In this document: positions 32,467 through 41,670 of the stretch, piece after piece
Numbering within the stretch: the first letter of the stretch is position 1
Layout: every line of letters starts with the position of its first letter
Assembly (NCBI GenBank): GCA_030532365.1
Contig: JAUNLH010000007.1
Span: 1-55,949 of the forward strand
Reading direction: 5' to 3'
Origin: Porphyromonas sp.
GTDB taxonomy: Bacteria > Bacteroidota > Bacteroidia > Bacteroidales > Porphyromonadaceae
DNA length: 55,949 nucleotides
Made by a program: the position numbers and the translations under genes
The notes under the pieces: generated by a model
Seen by the model: the letters and a program-made list of their open reading frames with translations, nothing else
Told to the model about the DNA's origin: nothing
The model's database searches: none

Positions 32467-32934
32467 ATGAGAAAAAAACTGACCATAGCACTCGTCGCCC
32501 ATGATGCTCGTAAGAGCGATATGGTCGACTGGGCGCTCTACAACAAGGAGTTTCTGAGCCACCACAAGCTCGTGTGCACAGGTACCACAGGCGCACTCAT
32601 CGAGGAAGCGCTCCGGGCACATGGCATAGAGGTAGAGGTGGAGCGCAAGAACTCCGGCCCGCTAGGTGGCGACACCGAAGTGGCTGCCATGGTAGTGCAG
32701 CACGAGATCGACCTTGCAGTCTTTCTGATTGACGACCTGAGTGCTCAGCCACATGAGGCGGATATTCAGATGTTGCTCCGTCAGTGTCGGGTGCACAATG
32801 TACCCATCGCCTGCAACCGCTACAGTGCAGACCTGATGATTACGAGCAACTTATGGGATGCCGATGACTACGTACCCTCTCCGCCTGTCTATAAGCCATT
32901 TGACCGAGAGGCATTTGAGGAGAAGATGCGATAA
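32467..32934 (+). CDS. mgsA: Methylglyoxal synthase
   Basis: MgsA turns dihydroxyacetone phosphate into methylglyoxal and free phosphate, an overflow exit from glycolysis when phosphate is short. The 155-residue length is typical. Visible are VAHDARKSDMVDW (10-22), the phosphate-binding CTGTTGALIEE (37-47), GGDTEVAAM with catalytic Asp69, and LSAQPHEADI with catalytic His96. It sits 11 bases after ackA, so methylglyoxal production and acetate formation are transcriptionally tied. No glyoxalase gene is in the window. Confidence 0.95.
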   Translation: MRKKLTIALVAHDARKSDMVDWALYNKEFLSHHKLVCTGTTGALIEEALRAHGIEVEVERKNSGPLGGDTEVAAMVVQHEIDLAVFLIDDLSAQPHEADIQMLLRQCRVHNVPIACNRYSADLMITSNLWDADDYVPSPPVYKPFDREAFEEKMR

Positions 32935-32941
32935 GAAAAGA

Positions 32942-34204
32942 GTGAAGATAAGTCTTAAAGTAAGCATCATACTGATACTCATGCTCGCCTTTGTCTCACA
33001 GGAGGCAAGGGCGGAGCATGTCTTTACCCCTCAAGCAGAGGACTCGCTTGCCTACAACACACCTCGCTCCTACGTGGATCTCAAGCCCCTGTCGGTAGCA
33101 GGGGGTGTACTTGCTCCTCTTGTGGCATACGACCTACTCTTCATCAAGCAAGACGCAGCCATACAGAGGATGAGGCACCACTATCTGCCTAACTTTTCTT
33201 ATTACTATGATAACCTCCTGCCTCTGACACCCTTAGCAGCGACTTGGGGCATGAGGTTGGCTGGGATAGAGGGCAGGAGCCAGAGCACCCAGCAGGCGCT
33301 TATATCGCAAGGGCTCTCTGCTGCAATCTCCTCCGCCGTGGTGATGGGAGGTAAGTGGGCAACGGGGAGGATGAGACCTGACGGCAGTAGTCCCAATTCG
33401 TTCCCCTCCCATCATACCTCAATCGCATTTCTATCTGCCTCCATCCTGGATGCCGAGTATGGCGAGGACTATCCATGGCTAGCAGCGCTGGGATATGGGG
33501 TGGCGGGTATCACGGGCGTGACCCGTGTGATGAACAACCGCCACTGGGCAACTGATGTGGTGACCGGTGCTGGAGTAGGCATCGCCTCGACCTACGTGGG
33601 ATATCTGCTGGGCGACCTAATCATGGGGCGTGGCACTGAGCGATATGACCTATCGGATGGGCTGAGCCTCGAGGAGGGATCCTATCCGTGGATGATCTCG
33701 CTTGATAAGGGTTTTCATACGCTGTTTAGCTCTAATGTGAGTGACTTTGACTGCACTTCGCCTGCCAATATCGTAGGACTGACGGTACGAGCACCGCTTT
33801 ATCAACATTGGGGCCTACTCTTTAGCGGTCATCTGATCGAGGGCAACGACAGTCAGAAGCAGGAGCAGCTTAACCTCTATGCTCTGATGGCGGGAGTGAG
33901 CTATATGCGTCCGATCTGGTCGCCACGCCTTCTTGGCTCAGTACATGCTTCTCTCGGCTATCTCTCAGAAGGACGACTCTCAAGCTACCAATCTCCAGCG
34001 CGAAAAGTGGGGATCCCCTTTTTAGCCCCTGGGGCAACTGCCCGAGTGGGAGCTGAGCTATCGCTGATCACCACACCCCGACTTGCTTGTAAGCTCAATG
34101 CCAACTACTGGGTTGCCCCCCTCTCAAGACCCTATGACAGGAGTAATAAGATAGGGCTTCATGGGCTCGAGTATGGGCTGTCGCTCTCGTACCTATTACA
34201 CTGA
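32942..34204 (+). CDS. Membrane PAP2 phosphatase with a barrel-like C-terminal half
   Basis: From a GTG at 32942, seven bases after mgsA, the protein is 420 residues and has a clean signal peptide (MKISLKVSIILILML... ending EARA at about 24). The longer reading from ATG 32858 overlaps mgsA and breaks the signal. The PAP2 motifs are present: Lys138 and ArgPro145-146 in KWATGRMRP, FPSHHTS (His157-158), and TRVMNNRHWATD (Arg195, His201, Asp205). The last 160 residues alternate like outer-membrane beta strands. Porphyromonas lipid A phosphatases belong to this family, so a lipid A dephosphorylation role is a reasonable inference, not proof. Confidence 0.82.
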   Translation: MKISLKVSIILILMLAFVSQEARAEHVFTPQAEDSLAYNTPRSYVDLKPLSVAGGVLAPLVAYDLLFIKQDAAIQRMRHHYLPNFSYYYDNLLPLTPLAATWGMRLAGIEGRSQSTQQALISQGLSAAISSAVVMGGKWATGRMRPDGSSPNSFPSHHTSIAFLSASILDAEYGEDYPWLAALGYGVAGITGVTRVMNNRHWATDVVTGAGVGIASTYVGYLLGDLIMGRGTERYDLSDGLSLEEGSYPWMISLDKGFHTLFSSNVSDFDCTSPANIVGLTVRAPLYQHWGLLFSGHLIEGNDSQKQEQLNLYALMAGVSYMRPIWSPRLLGSVHASLGYLSEGRLSSYQSPARKVGIPFLAPGATARVGAELSLITTPRLACKLNANYWVAPLSRPYDRSNKIGLHGLEYGLSLSYLLH

Positions 34205-34211
34205 GTTGGAG

Positions 34212-36854
34212 ATGACTAAGAAAGTAGCAGAGACCCCACTCATGGGGCAATACAATCGCTTCAAACGCCAATATCCAGATGCCATCCTCCTTTTTAGGGT
34301 TGGGGACTTTTACGAGACCTTTGGCACAGATGCCCGTGAGGCGTCTCGGATACTGGGCATCACGCTGACCAAGCGATCCAATGGGGCTGCTTCGCATATC
34401 GACTTGGCAGGCTTTCCGCACCATGCCTTGGACACCTACCTACCCAAGCTGGTGCAGAGTGGCAAGCGGGTGGCCATCTGTGACCAGATAGAGGACCCCA
34501 AACTAGCGAAGAATAAGCTGGTGAAGAGGGCTGTCACGGAACTAGTGACACCCGGGCTCACCATGAATGATAACGTACTAGATGCTGATACCAATAACTT
34601 CCTAGCAGCACTGGTACTGGAGGATGGTAAGGCGGGAGTGAGCTTCCTAGATCTCTCCACGGGGGAGTTCTTGACTTCACAAGGCACAGTCGACGAGGCG
34701 GAGAAGTTGCTATCTAACTTCTCCCCCAAGGAGGTGCTCGTACAACGTGGTACCGAAGATCGAGTTGCTGAGCTAATAGAAGAGCCGCTGAACCTTTACC
34801 CACTGGATGAGTGGGTCTTTACAGAGGACTATGGCAGGGGGCGGCTGGTTAGACTCTTTGAGGTGCAGAACCTCAAAGGCTTTGGGATAGAGCAAGAGGT
34901 CCTTTCTATCATAGCTTCTGGAGTCATCCTTTACTATCTCGAGGCGACACAACATTCTGATCTTAAGCACATTACAACGCTACATAAGATCGAGGAGAAT
35001 CGCTATGCACAGCTGGATAAGTTTACCCTCCGCAACTTGGAGATCCTCAGCCCAATGGCAGACGAGGGCTGTGCACTCATCGACATACTAGACAAGACCA
35101 ATACACCGATGGGTGGACGTCTGCTGAAGCGTTGGCTTGTATTTCCTCTTCTCAATGTTAGGGAAATCGAGGAGCGACAAGATGCGGTAGAGGCTTTTGT
35201 GCAGAGCAGATCTATCACACAGAAGCTCTCCGACCTACTCCAAGGCGTAGGTGACATGGAGCGACTCGCGAGTAAGGTGTCAGTGGCGCGGATCAACCCT
35301 CGTGAGATGCTACAGGTGGCAACCGGGCTTCGATACATTTCCCCTATCACGGAGCTCCTGAAGAGTACAGGGAGTAAGTCGCTGATAGGCCTTGCAACAG
35401 TCCTTGACCCGTGCGAAGAACTTGCAGAGAAGATAGAGAAGTACATCAATCCTGAGACCCCAGTGCAGTTTGGGCGCGGAAATGTGATCTTAAGTGGTGT
35501 CAATGAGGAACTTGATGAGGTGCGTGCTATCTCTAAGGGAGGTAAGAAGTACCTACTCGAGATGCGCGACCGAGAGAGTGCTAGAACCGGTATCCCGAGC
35601 CTTAAGATAGCCTTTAACAATGTCTTTGGCTACTATATTGAGGTGAGAAATACCCACAAGGACAAAGTACCCGAAGACTGGATACGAAAGCAGACGCTGA
35701 AGCAGGCTGAGCGCTACATCACACCGGAGCTCAAGAAGTACGAAGAGCGAATACTGGGAGCCGAGGAGCGTATCATGGAGCTAGAGACAGAGCTTTACGC
35801 CGAGCTTATGAGCTATGTCGTCGGGTACATACGTGTGCTTCAGGCAAATGCTGCCACCCTCTCGCAGATTGACGTCCTCCTGTCTTTTGCTGAGGTTGCT
35901 GAGAGAAATAGGTACTGCAGACCGGAGGTGAAGAGCTCCGATGTGCTGGAGATCAAAGATGGGCGTCACCCTGTCATTGAGCAGATGATGGCTCCCGGTG
36001 AGGAGTATGTGGCAAATGATGTCTACCTGGATACCAAGGATCAGCAGATCATCATCATTACCGGGCCTAACATGTCTGGTAAGTCGGCACTCCTACGACA
36101 GACGGCGCTGATCGTGTTGATGGCACAGGTGGGTGCCTTTGTACCAGCGTCGGCAGCAAGCATAGGCATTGTAGATCGCATATTTACCCGTGTGGGAGCC
36201 AGCGATAACATATCTCGCGGTGAGAGCACCTTTATGGTGGAGATGACAGAGTCCGCAGCTATCCTCAATCGACTGACGGATAAGAGCTTAATCCTCATTG
36301 ATGAGCTGGGCAGGGGCACTAGCACCTACGACGGCATCTCCATCGCACGTGCCATCATCGAGTATCTGCATGAACATCCGCGGGGACGTGCAAAGACGCT
36401 CTTCGCCACTCACTACCACGAGCTGAATGAGTTGGAAGCTCAATACCCTCGGATTAAGAACTTTAACGTCAGCGTACAGGAGTCGGACGGTAAGGTGATA
36501 TTCCTACGCAAGTTGGTCCCAGGTGGGAGCGAACACAGCTTCGGTATCCATGTCGCCAAGCTTGCAGGTATGCCACGCGAGATCACGGGTAGAGCTGAGG
36601 AGATACTGAGAGCCATGGAAGATGCAGCTGCCATCATGCGCGATGGTACTAAGATCGAAGGCATGTCCATCCAGCCTAAGCCTCAGACACAAGAGATGCC
36701 GATGCAACTGAGCTTCTTTCAGCTAGATGACCCGCTCCTCTCTTCGATACGCGATGAGATCTTAGATGTAAATATCGATACGCTCACACCGCTAGAAGCA
36801 CTCAATAAGCTCGCAAGTATCCAACGACTACTCAACGGGGGTACAAAGTCTTAG
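34212..36854 (+). CDS. mutS: DNA mismatch repair protein MutS
   Basis: MutS recognises mismatches and starts repair. From the ATG at 34212 the protein is 880 residues, the MutS1 length. The mismatch-contact motif F-x-E is at 33-35 (GDFYETF). The connector, lever and clamp domains follow, and then the ATPase with GPNMSGKSALLRQ, the signature around SRGESTFMVEM, the Walker B DELGRGTSTYDG and the FATHYHEL switch. An in-frame ATG at 34161 lies inside the preceding gene and is rejected. It is the fifth gene of the pta operon. Its stop overlaps that of the convergent HhH gene by four bases. Confidence 0.97.
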   Translation: MTKKVAETPLMGQYNRFKRQYPDAILLFRVGDFYETFGTDAREASRILGITLTKRSNGAASHIDLAGFPHHALDTYLPKLVQSGKRVAICDQIEDPKLAKNKLVKRAVTELVTPGLTMNDNVLDADTNNFLAALVLEDGKAGVSFLDLSTGEFLTSQGTVDEAEKLLSNFSPKEVLVQRGTEDRVAELIEEPLNLYPLDEWVFTEDYGRGRLVRLFEVQNLKGFGIEQEVLSIIASGVILYYLEATQHSDLKHITTLHKIEENRYAQLDKFTLRNLEILSPMADEGCALIDILDKTNTPMGGRLLKRWLVFPLLNVREIEERQDAVEAFVQSRSITQKLSDLLQGVGDMERLASKVSVARINPREMLQVATGLRYISPITELLKSTGSKSLIGLATVLDPCEELAEKIEKYINPETPVQFGRGNVILSGVNEELDEVRAISKGGKKYLLEMRDRESARTGIPSLKIAFNNVFGYYIEVRNTHKDKVPEDWIRKQTLKQAERYITPELKKYEERILGAEERIMELETELYAELMSYVVGYIRVLQANAATLSQIDVLLSFAEVAERNRYCRPEVKSSDVLEIKDGRHPVIEQMMAPGEEYVANDVYLDTKDQQIIIITGPNMSGKSALLRQTALIVLMAQVGAFVPASAASIGIVDRIFTRVGASDNISRGESTFMVEMTESAAILNRLTDKSLILIDELGRGTSTYDGISIARAIIEYLHEHPRGRAKTLFATHYHELNELEAQYPRIKNFNVSVQESDGKVIFLRKLVPGGSEHSFGIHVAKLAGMPREITGRAEEILRAMEDAAAIMRDGTKIEGMSIQPKPQTQEMPMQLSFFQLDDPLLSSIRDEILDVNIDTLTPLEALNKLASIQRLLNGGTKS

Positions 36855-36865
36855 TTCCGAACTAA
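36847..36865. repeat. Solitary dyad related to the 23-base repeats, on two stop codons
   Basis: CTTAGTT-CCG-AACTAAG (36849-36865) is a 7-bp-arm dyad with the CCG centre and AGTT/AACT arms of the repeat family. It contains the TAG of mutS and, in reverse, the TAA of the HhH gene, which overlap as TTAG. It might act as a weak bidirectional terminator, but no T-tracts flank it. Confidence 0.5.
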
Positions 36866-38716
36866 GCGATACCGTAGAGTGATGTTTAGCAACGGCGGAA
36901 GTGGGGTCTTAGGTGCCACTTTGTACCGAGTGAGGCTTGCCCTAGCATCGACTCTTAGCTGATCCGTTACTGGATAGCGGAGGGCTCCCACTAGGCGGAA
37001 CCCCTCACCGTAGAGCCCAGGTGCGTAGGAGTAATAGGGCATGTAGACGTTGTCCGAGCGCACTGAAAGACCACTGGGAAGCTGGAAGTACTGTGCGCCT
37101 ATCTCGGCTCTCAGAGACCTCTCATCTCCAAACTGAAGTCTCAGAGCCACAGCCCAACCAAGTGCAGACTCGGCATGCTTGGTGAGGTTAACCACCGAAC
37201 GCAGTTTGACCTCCCCTCCGAATTGCTGCTGCAATGCCATCCTACCGCTGCAGCGCGCAGGTCGGTCTGGAAGCTTCACCCACCTCAGTCTCGACTGCAT
37301 CTGACGCTCATCTCCGTAGTATAAAAACTGCGCCGAGACCACCCTTCCCATGGCTCTCTCAGACACCGGAGTAAAAGCGGAGTAAAAGAGTTGTCCCGTC
37401 CAGAGGTAACCTAGCTCCCCCTTCCAGGCAAGTTGCACTGCGAGCTCATCTCTCCCTGAGGAGGCATATCCGTAGTAGGTACCATACGGAGTCATTCGCT
37501 CCTGACCTGCATAGCTAGCTGAAAGCGTGATGGTACCTAGGTAATCCCTCCTATAGGAGTAACCTACGATCATCGCCATACGCTCCTTGGCATCGAGAGT
37601 CACCTCTCCAAAGAGTTTGCTCCATCTGCTCAGCAGGTAGAAGTCCAAAGAAGAAGCACTCAGACGCCGCTCTTGAGGATAGCGGAGAGGAGGTAGAAGT
37701 GGTTGCCCATCTCTGGTCTTGTGCAGATACCAGATGGTGGTGAGCCCCACATGAAGCCGCTCTCTATTCAGCTCTAGATAGCTGCCCAAGAGCTCTCGAC
37801 GCGCAGTTCGTCTATACCGTTGCTCGTATTCCGTGATGTGCCGACCTGTAGCGTAGAGTGTGCGGATAGCCGACCTCTCGATCCTAGCATCTAGGGGCTC
37901 AAACCCTCCGTAGACCGAAAGGGAGAGCGCACCCCGACCCCATCTAACCGCGGCTCCCCTTAGGTAGTCATACTCTCTAAACGAGGCATGCGGGCGCAAC
38001 ACCCTCTGGGTCATCGCTGGCGCAGAGCCCCGCACCTCAATACCACTGTAATAAGAGGCGCTTTGCCCCATCACCAGCCCAAGACCAGACATCACACGGT
38101 AATCACCTAGAATCAACTGCAGAGAGCCCGTCTCCGTAAGACGCGAGTACTCGACCGTACCACCTAGGAAGTCCATTCCACCTTCCCTGAGAGGCAAGCT
38201 CCGCTCCCCTCTATCCTGCTCGCCCACTAAGTACCAAGCAAGGTGCTTATTGAGATGCCCTTCCATTCGCACCTTACTCCCCCTATCTCGCCACTCCCCT
38301 AGGTTGTTCTCACCACCTAGGAAGAGGTCAAAGCTCCTTCGTTCATCCACTTCATCCTCCTCTACGATGGTGATAAATGGCTCTAGAAGAGATAGATCCG
38401 TCGGTGCGCCCTGCACCTCCTTGAGCTGATAGATCGAACTAAATCCACCCCTCCGAGCTCGCTCCACAATGATGTTTCTCAAGAAGAAGTCATCCACCAA
38501 AGGGAGAGAAGCAAGCTCTTCTATGGTAGCTCGGTTCAGATCGATAGGGGAGAGGAGCAATGCCTCCAGTCGCTCTTGGAGCAGTGCCCTACCCTCCTCA
38601 TCCTCCACTCTCTCCAGAAGTTGCTCCACCGCCTCTGTGCCCTCCGACTGAGCCACCATCCCAAGAGCCCACCAGAGCAGTAGGAGCAGAGCCAAGAGCC
38701 ATCTACGGTGGATCAT
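36851..38716 (-). CDS. Exported helix-hairpin-helix protein with a beta-barrel-like C-terminus
   Basis: A 621-residue protein. Residues 1-22 form a signal peptide (ending MVAQ). Residues about 50-115 hold ComEA-like helix-hairpin-helix repeats (IDLNRATIEELASLPLVDD, then YQLKEVQGAPTDLSLLEPF). From about 130 to the end the sequence is rich in alternating aromatic and polar residues, ending LRYRLVRN, like an outer-membrane barrel. Bacteroidota have such HhH-barrel proteins of unknown function. An exported DNA-binding fold on an outer-membrane protein suggests DNA uptake or DNA at the cell surface. It lies 13 bases after polA. Its stop overlaps that of mutS. Confidence 0.75.
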   Translation of the reverse strand: MIHRRWLLALLLLLWWALGMVAQSEGTEAVEQLLERVEDEEGRALLQERLEALLLSPIDLNRATIEELASLPLVDDFFLRNIIVERARRGGFSSIYQLKEVQGAPTDLSLLEPFITIVEEDEVDERRSFDLFLGGENNLGEWRDRGSKVRMEGHLNKHLAWYLVGEQDRGERSLPLREGGMDFLGGTVEYSRLTETGSLQLILGDYRVMSGLGLVMGQSASYYSGIEVRGSAPAMTQRVLRPHASFREYDYLRGAAVRWGRGALSLSVYGGFEPLDARIERSAIRTLYATGRHITEYEQRYRRTARRELLGSYLELNRERLHVGLTTIWYLHKTRDGQPLLPPLRYPQERRLSASSLDFYLLSRWSKLFGEVTLDAKERMAMIVGYSYRRDYLGTITLSASYAGQERMTPYGTYYGYASSGRDELAVQLAWKGELGYLWTGQLFYSAFTPVSERAMGRVVSAQFLYYGDERQMQSRLRWVKLPDRPARCSGRMALQQQFGGEVKLRSVVNLTKHAESALGWAVALRLQFGDERSLRAEIGAQYFQLPSGLSVRSDNVYMPYYSYAPGLYGEGFRLVGALRYPVTDQLRVDARASLTRYKVAPKTPLPPLLNITLRYRLVRN

Positions 38717-38729
38717 GCCAGTGCGCTCG

Positions 38730-41522
38730 TCAGTGCGCTTCCAGCCAGTTGTCTCCCCAGCCCACGTCTACTACAAGAGGAACCCTCAGTTCAGGGCATA
38801 CGCCCTCCATCTCCTCCTCTACTAGCTTCATCAGGGGCTCCAACTCATCCTTAGGCACAGAGAAGTTAAGTTCGTCGTGCACCTGCATAAACATCTGGCT
38901 TCTCATCTGCTCAGTCCTCAGACGTTGATCGATCCTCAACATCGCCAACTTGATGATATCCGCAGCAGAGCCTTGGAGCGGAGTGTTGATCGCGTTGCGC
39001 TCGGCATAGCCTCGTACTACAGCATTCTTGGAGTTGATATCAGGTAGGTAGCGCCGACGCCCTAGGAGTGTCTCTACATACCCTAGCTCTCTCGCCTGCT
39101 CCTTAGCTCGCTCCATGTACTCCTGCACCCCCTCATAGGCCTCAAAGTAACCCCGTATCAGATCACTCGCCTCACCCCGAGGTATGCTCAGCCTATTACT
39201 CAGCCCAAAAGCAGAGATCCCGTAGATGATGCCGAAGTTAGCTGTCTTAGCCCTCCTCCTTAGCTCCGGTGTCACCTCCTCCTCGTCTAGATGATAGATC
39301 TTAGCCGCTGTGAGGGTATGGATGTCAGCACCCTTCTCAAATGCCTCTATCAGATGCGGATCTTCGGAGAAGTGAGCCATCAGTCGCAGTTCAATTTGAG
39401 AGTAGTCGGCAGAGACAAAGAGGTCACCTCGGTCTGGGTAAAGCGAGGTGAAAGAGCGACGTATCTCACGACCATTAGAGTCACGTACTGGGATGTTCTG
39501 CAGGTTGGGATCGGTACTCGAGAGACGTCCAGTAGCTGTAACGGTCTGATTGTAAGTAGTATGTATGCGACCGGTCTGGGAGTTCACCAACCCCGGCAAT
39601 GGCTCTACATAAGTATTGATCAGCTTTCTCAGCCCACGATACTCTAGGATCATCCCTACAATCGGGTGCCTATGACTAATCTTCTCGAGCACCTCCTCGC
39701 TAGTAGAGTACTGCCCAGTCTTGGTCTTCTTAGGCTTAGCATCAAGCGCCAGCTCTTCGAAGAGCACAACCCCTACCTCCCTAGGTGAGTTGATGTTAAA
39801 CTGCATGCCCCCCACCGACTGGTAGATCCTTTGCTCAAGGTCAGAGAGCTGCTTATTGAGCTCGTCCATCACCTCCACAAGGCTCTTAGCATCCAGCTTG
39901 ACACCCGTCTGCTCCATGCGCATCAACACCTCCATGAGAGGCATCTCCAGCTCATAATAGAGTTTCTCCAGCTCCTTCTCCTTTAGCTCCGGTAGGAGTG
40001 CCTCATAGAGCTGTAGAGTGACATCTGCGTCCTCCGCAGCATAGGGCGCCACCTTGTCGGGTGCCAGGTCACGCATCGACTTCTGCCCCTTACCCCTTGC
40101 GCCTATCAGCTCTGTGATGGGGATCGGTCGGTAGCCCAGATAGGTCTCAGAGAGAAAGTCCATGCCATGCCGTAACTCAGGGTTGATGATATAGTGGGCG
40201 ATCATCGTATCCCAGTAGGGCCCCACCGGCTCTATCCCATACCTAGAGATCACCTCAAGGTCAAACTTAAGATTCTGCCCCACCTTTAGCTTATTGGGGT
40301 CTGCAAAGAGGGCACGAAAGGGCTTCAGCTGCTCCTCCGCCTCTGCATGTAGCTCAGAGAGAGGCAGGTAATAGCCCTCGTGCTTGCGGGTGGAGAAGGA
40401 GATCCCCACAATTCCGCAGCTCATCGCCCCCAAGCCATCTGTCTCTGTATCAAAGGCAAAGGTATCAGCACGCTCCAGTTTTCTTACCAGCGCAGATACC
40501 TCCTCAGGCGTCTCCACAAGCATGTACTCCTTCTCCTCCTGTTGTATGCTGCTAAAGCTACTCTCCACTACCGCTTCCGGCTGCTCCATCACTGGCGTGT
40601 CAAAGAGAGACATCGGACCCGTGCCTACCTTCGGTACGATACCCTGCTCCTTTTGTAGCTTCTTGAGCCGTGAGCGAAACTCCAGCTCCTCGTATATCTC
40701 TACTAGTCTCTGAATATCAGGGGCGTCCCGCTTCATCTCCTCGAGGGTAAAGTCGATTGGTGCAGCGGTATCAATGGTCACCAGCTCGTAAGAGAGCTGC
40801 ACCTGATCCTTATGTTCCAGCAGGTTAGCCCTCAGCTTAGGTCCCTTGACTTCATCGATATGGTCATAAATATCCGCAATGTGGTCATAGTCCTGTAGTA
40901 GCTTCGACGCGGTCTTCTTCCCCACTCCCGGGCAGCCGGGTACGTTATCGGAGCTATCTCCCATCAAAGCTAGGAAGTCGGTCATCTGGGTATGACTCCT
41001 AAGCCCAAATTGCTCTGCCACCTCCTCCGGACCCAGCTCCTTGTAGATCGCCCCCTTCTCAGGCTTAAAGATCCGCACTCGATCGCTTACCAGCTGGCCA
41101 TAGTCCTTATCGGGCGTAATCATATAGGCGATGGTGTCAGGGTCCTCCATCGTCACCCTATGAGCGATGGTGCCTATCACGTCATCCGCCTCGTATTCAG
41201 GCACTTCGTAGATGGTTACCCCTTGTGCCTTAATGATCTCCTTGATGTAGGGTATCCCCAATGCTATCGGCTCGGGTGTCACCTCGCGCTGCGCCTTGTA
41301 CTCGGGGTACATCTTGTGTCGAAAGGTAGGACCCTTAGGGTCAAATACCACTGCCACATGGTCCTCCTCTCCGATCCTCTGTAGGATCTCATCGAAGATA
41401 TTGAGAAAGCCAAATACCGCTGAGGTATCCATCCCTTTGGAGTTAAGTCTACTATTGTTGAATAGTGCATAGTATCCTCTGTAGATGAGGGCGTAAGCGT
41501 CTAGGAGGTATATTTTCTTCAT
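38730..41522 (-). CDS. polA: DNA polymerase I
   Basis: A 930-residue three-domain enzyme for Okazaki-fragment maturation and repair. The N-terminal 5'-3' exonuclease starts KKIYLLDAYALIYRGYY and contains DSSDNVPG. The 3'-5' exonuclease motif FDTETDG is intact, so proofreading is probably active. The polymerase domain has DPNLQNIPVR, ADYSQIELR, the O-helix region RRRAKTANFGIIYG and the C-motif VHDEL. The ATG at 41522 is the canonical start; an in-frame ATG at 41576 adds 18 residues and is rejected. The HhH gene follows after 13 bases. Confidence 0.97.
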   Translation of the reverse strand: MKKIYLLDAYALIYRGYYALFNNSRLNSKGMDTSAVFGFLNIFDEILQRIGEEDHVAVVFDPKGPTFRHKMYPEYKAQREVTPEPIALGIPYIKEIIKAQGVTIYEVPEYEADDVIGTIAHRVTMEDPDTIAYMITPDKDYGQLVSDRVRIFKPEKGAIYKELGPEEVAEQFGLRSHTQMTDFLALMGDSSDNVPGCPGVGKKTASKLLQDYDHIADIYDHIDEVKGPKLRANLLEHKDQVQLSYELVTIDTAAPIDFTLEEMKRDAPDIQRLVEIYEELEFRSRLKKLQKEQGIVPKVGTGPMSLFDTPVMEQPEAVVESSFSSIQQEEKEYMLVETPEEVSALVRKLERADTFAFDTETDGLGAMSCGIVGISFSTRKHEGYYLPLSELHAEAEEQLKPFRALFADPNKLKVGQNLKFDLEVISRYGIEPVGPYWDTMIAHYIINPELRHGMDFLSETYLGYRPIPITELIGARGKGQKSMRDLAPDKVAPYAAEDADVTLQLYEALLPELKEKELEKLYYELEMPLMEVLMRMEQTGVKLDAKSLVEVMDELNKQLSDLEQRIYQSVGGMQFNINSPREVGVVLFEELALDAKPKKTKTGQYSTSEEVLEKISHRHPIVGMILEYRGLRKLINTYVEPLPGLVNSQTGRIHTTYNQTVTATGRLSSTDPNLQNIPVRDSNGREIRRSFTSLYPDRGDLFVSADYSQIELRLMAHFSEDPHLIEAFEKGADIHTLTAAKIYHLDEEEVTPELRRRAKTANFGIIYGISAFGLSNRLSIPRGEASDLIRGYFEAYEGVQEYMERAKEQARELGYVETLLGRRRYLPDINSKNAVVRGYAERNAINTPLQGSAADIIKLAMLRIDQRLRTEQMRSQMFMQVHDELNFSVPKDELEPLMKLVEEEMEGVCPELRVPLVVDVGWGDNWLEAH

Positions 41523-41558
41523 GATATTGATTTTGAACGGTCTCAGGTGGGGGATAAG

Positions 41559-41610
41559 GCAAGGGCTCCTCGGCAACTCCTATACCAGGATCTGCTCAAG
41601 GAGCCCTCGC
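41559..41610 (-). other. Hairpin in the polA leader
   Basis: On the minus strand gcgagggctcct and aggagcccttgc can pair over 12 positions with one G-U wobble. It lies 37 bases before the polA start and 61 bases after the gpmA stop. No T-tract follows, so it is a weak terminator candidate or a leader structure. Confidence 0.4.
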
Positions 41611-41670
41611 GATTGGTGGCATGCATAGAGGGGTTAGCTACCGCCTGCCCTCTAAGCTAGCATCTACTTT

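Noticed and set aside
41523..41576. 18-residue extension of polA
   Set aside because: The polymerase family begins at the MKKIYLL start; the extension lies in the hairpin leader.
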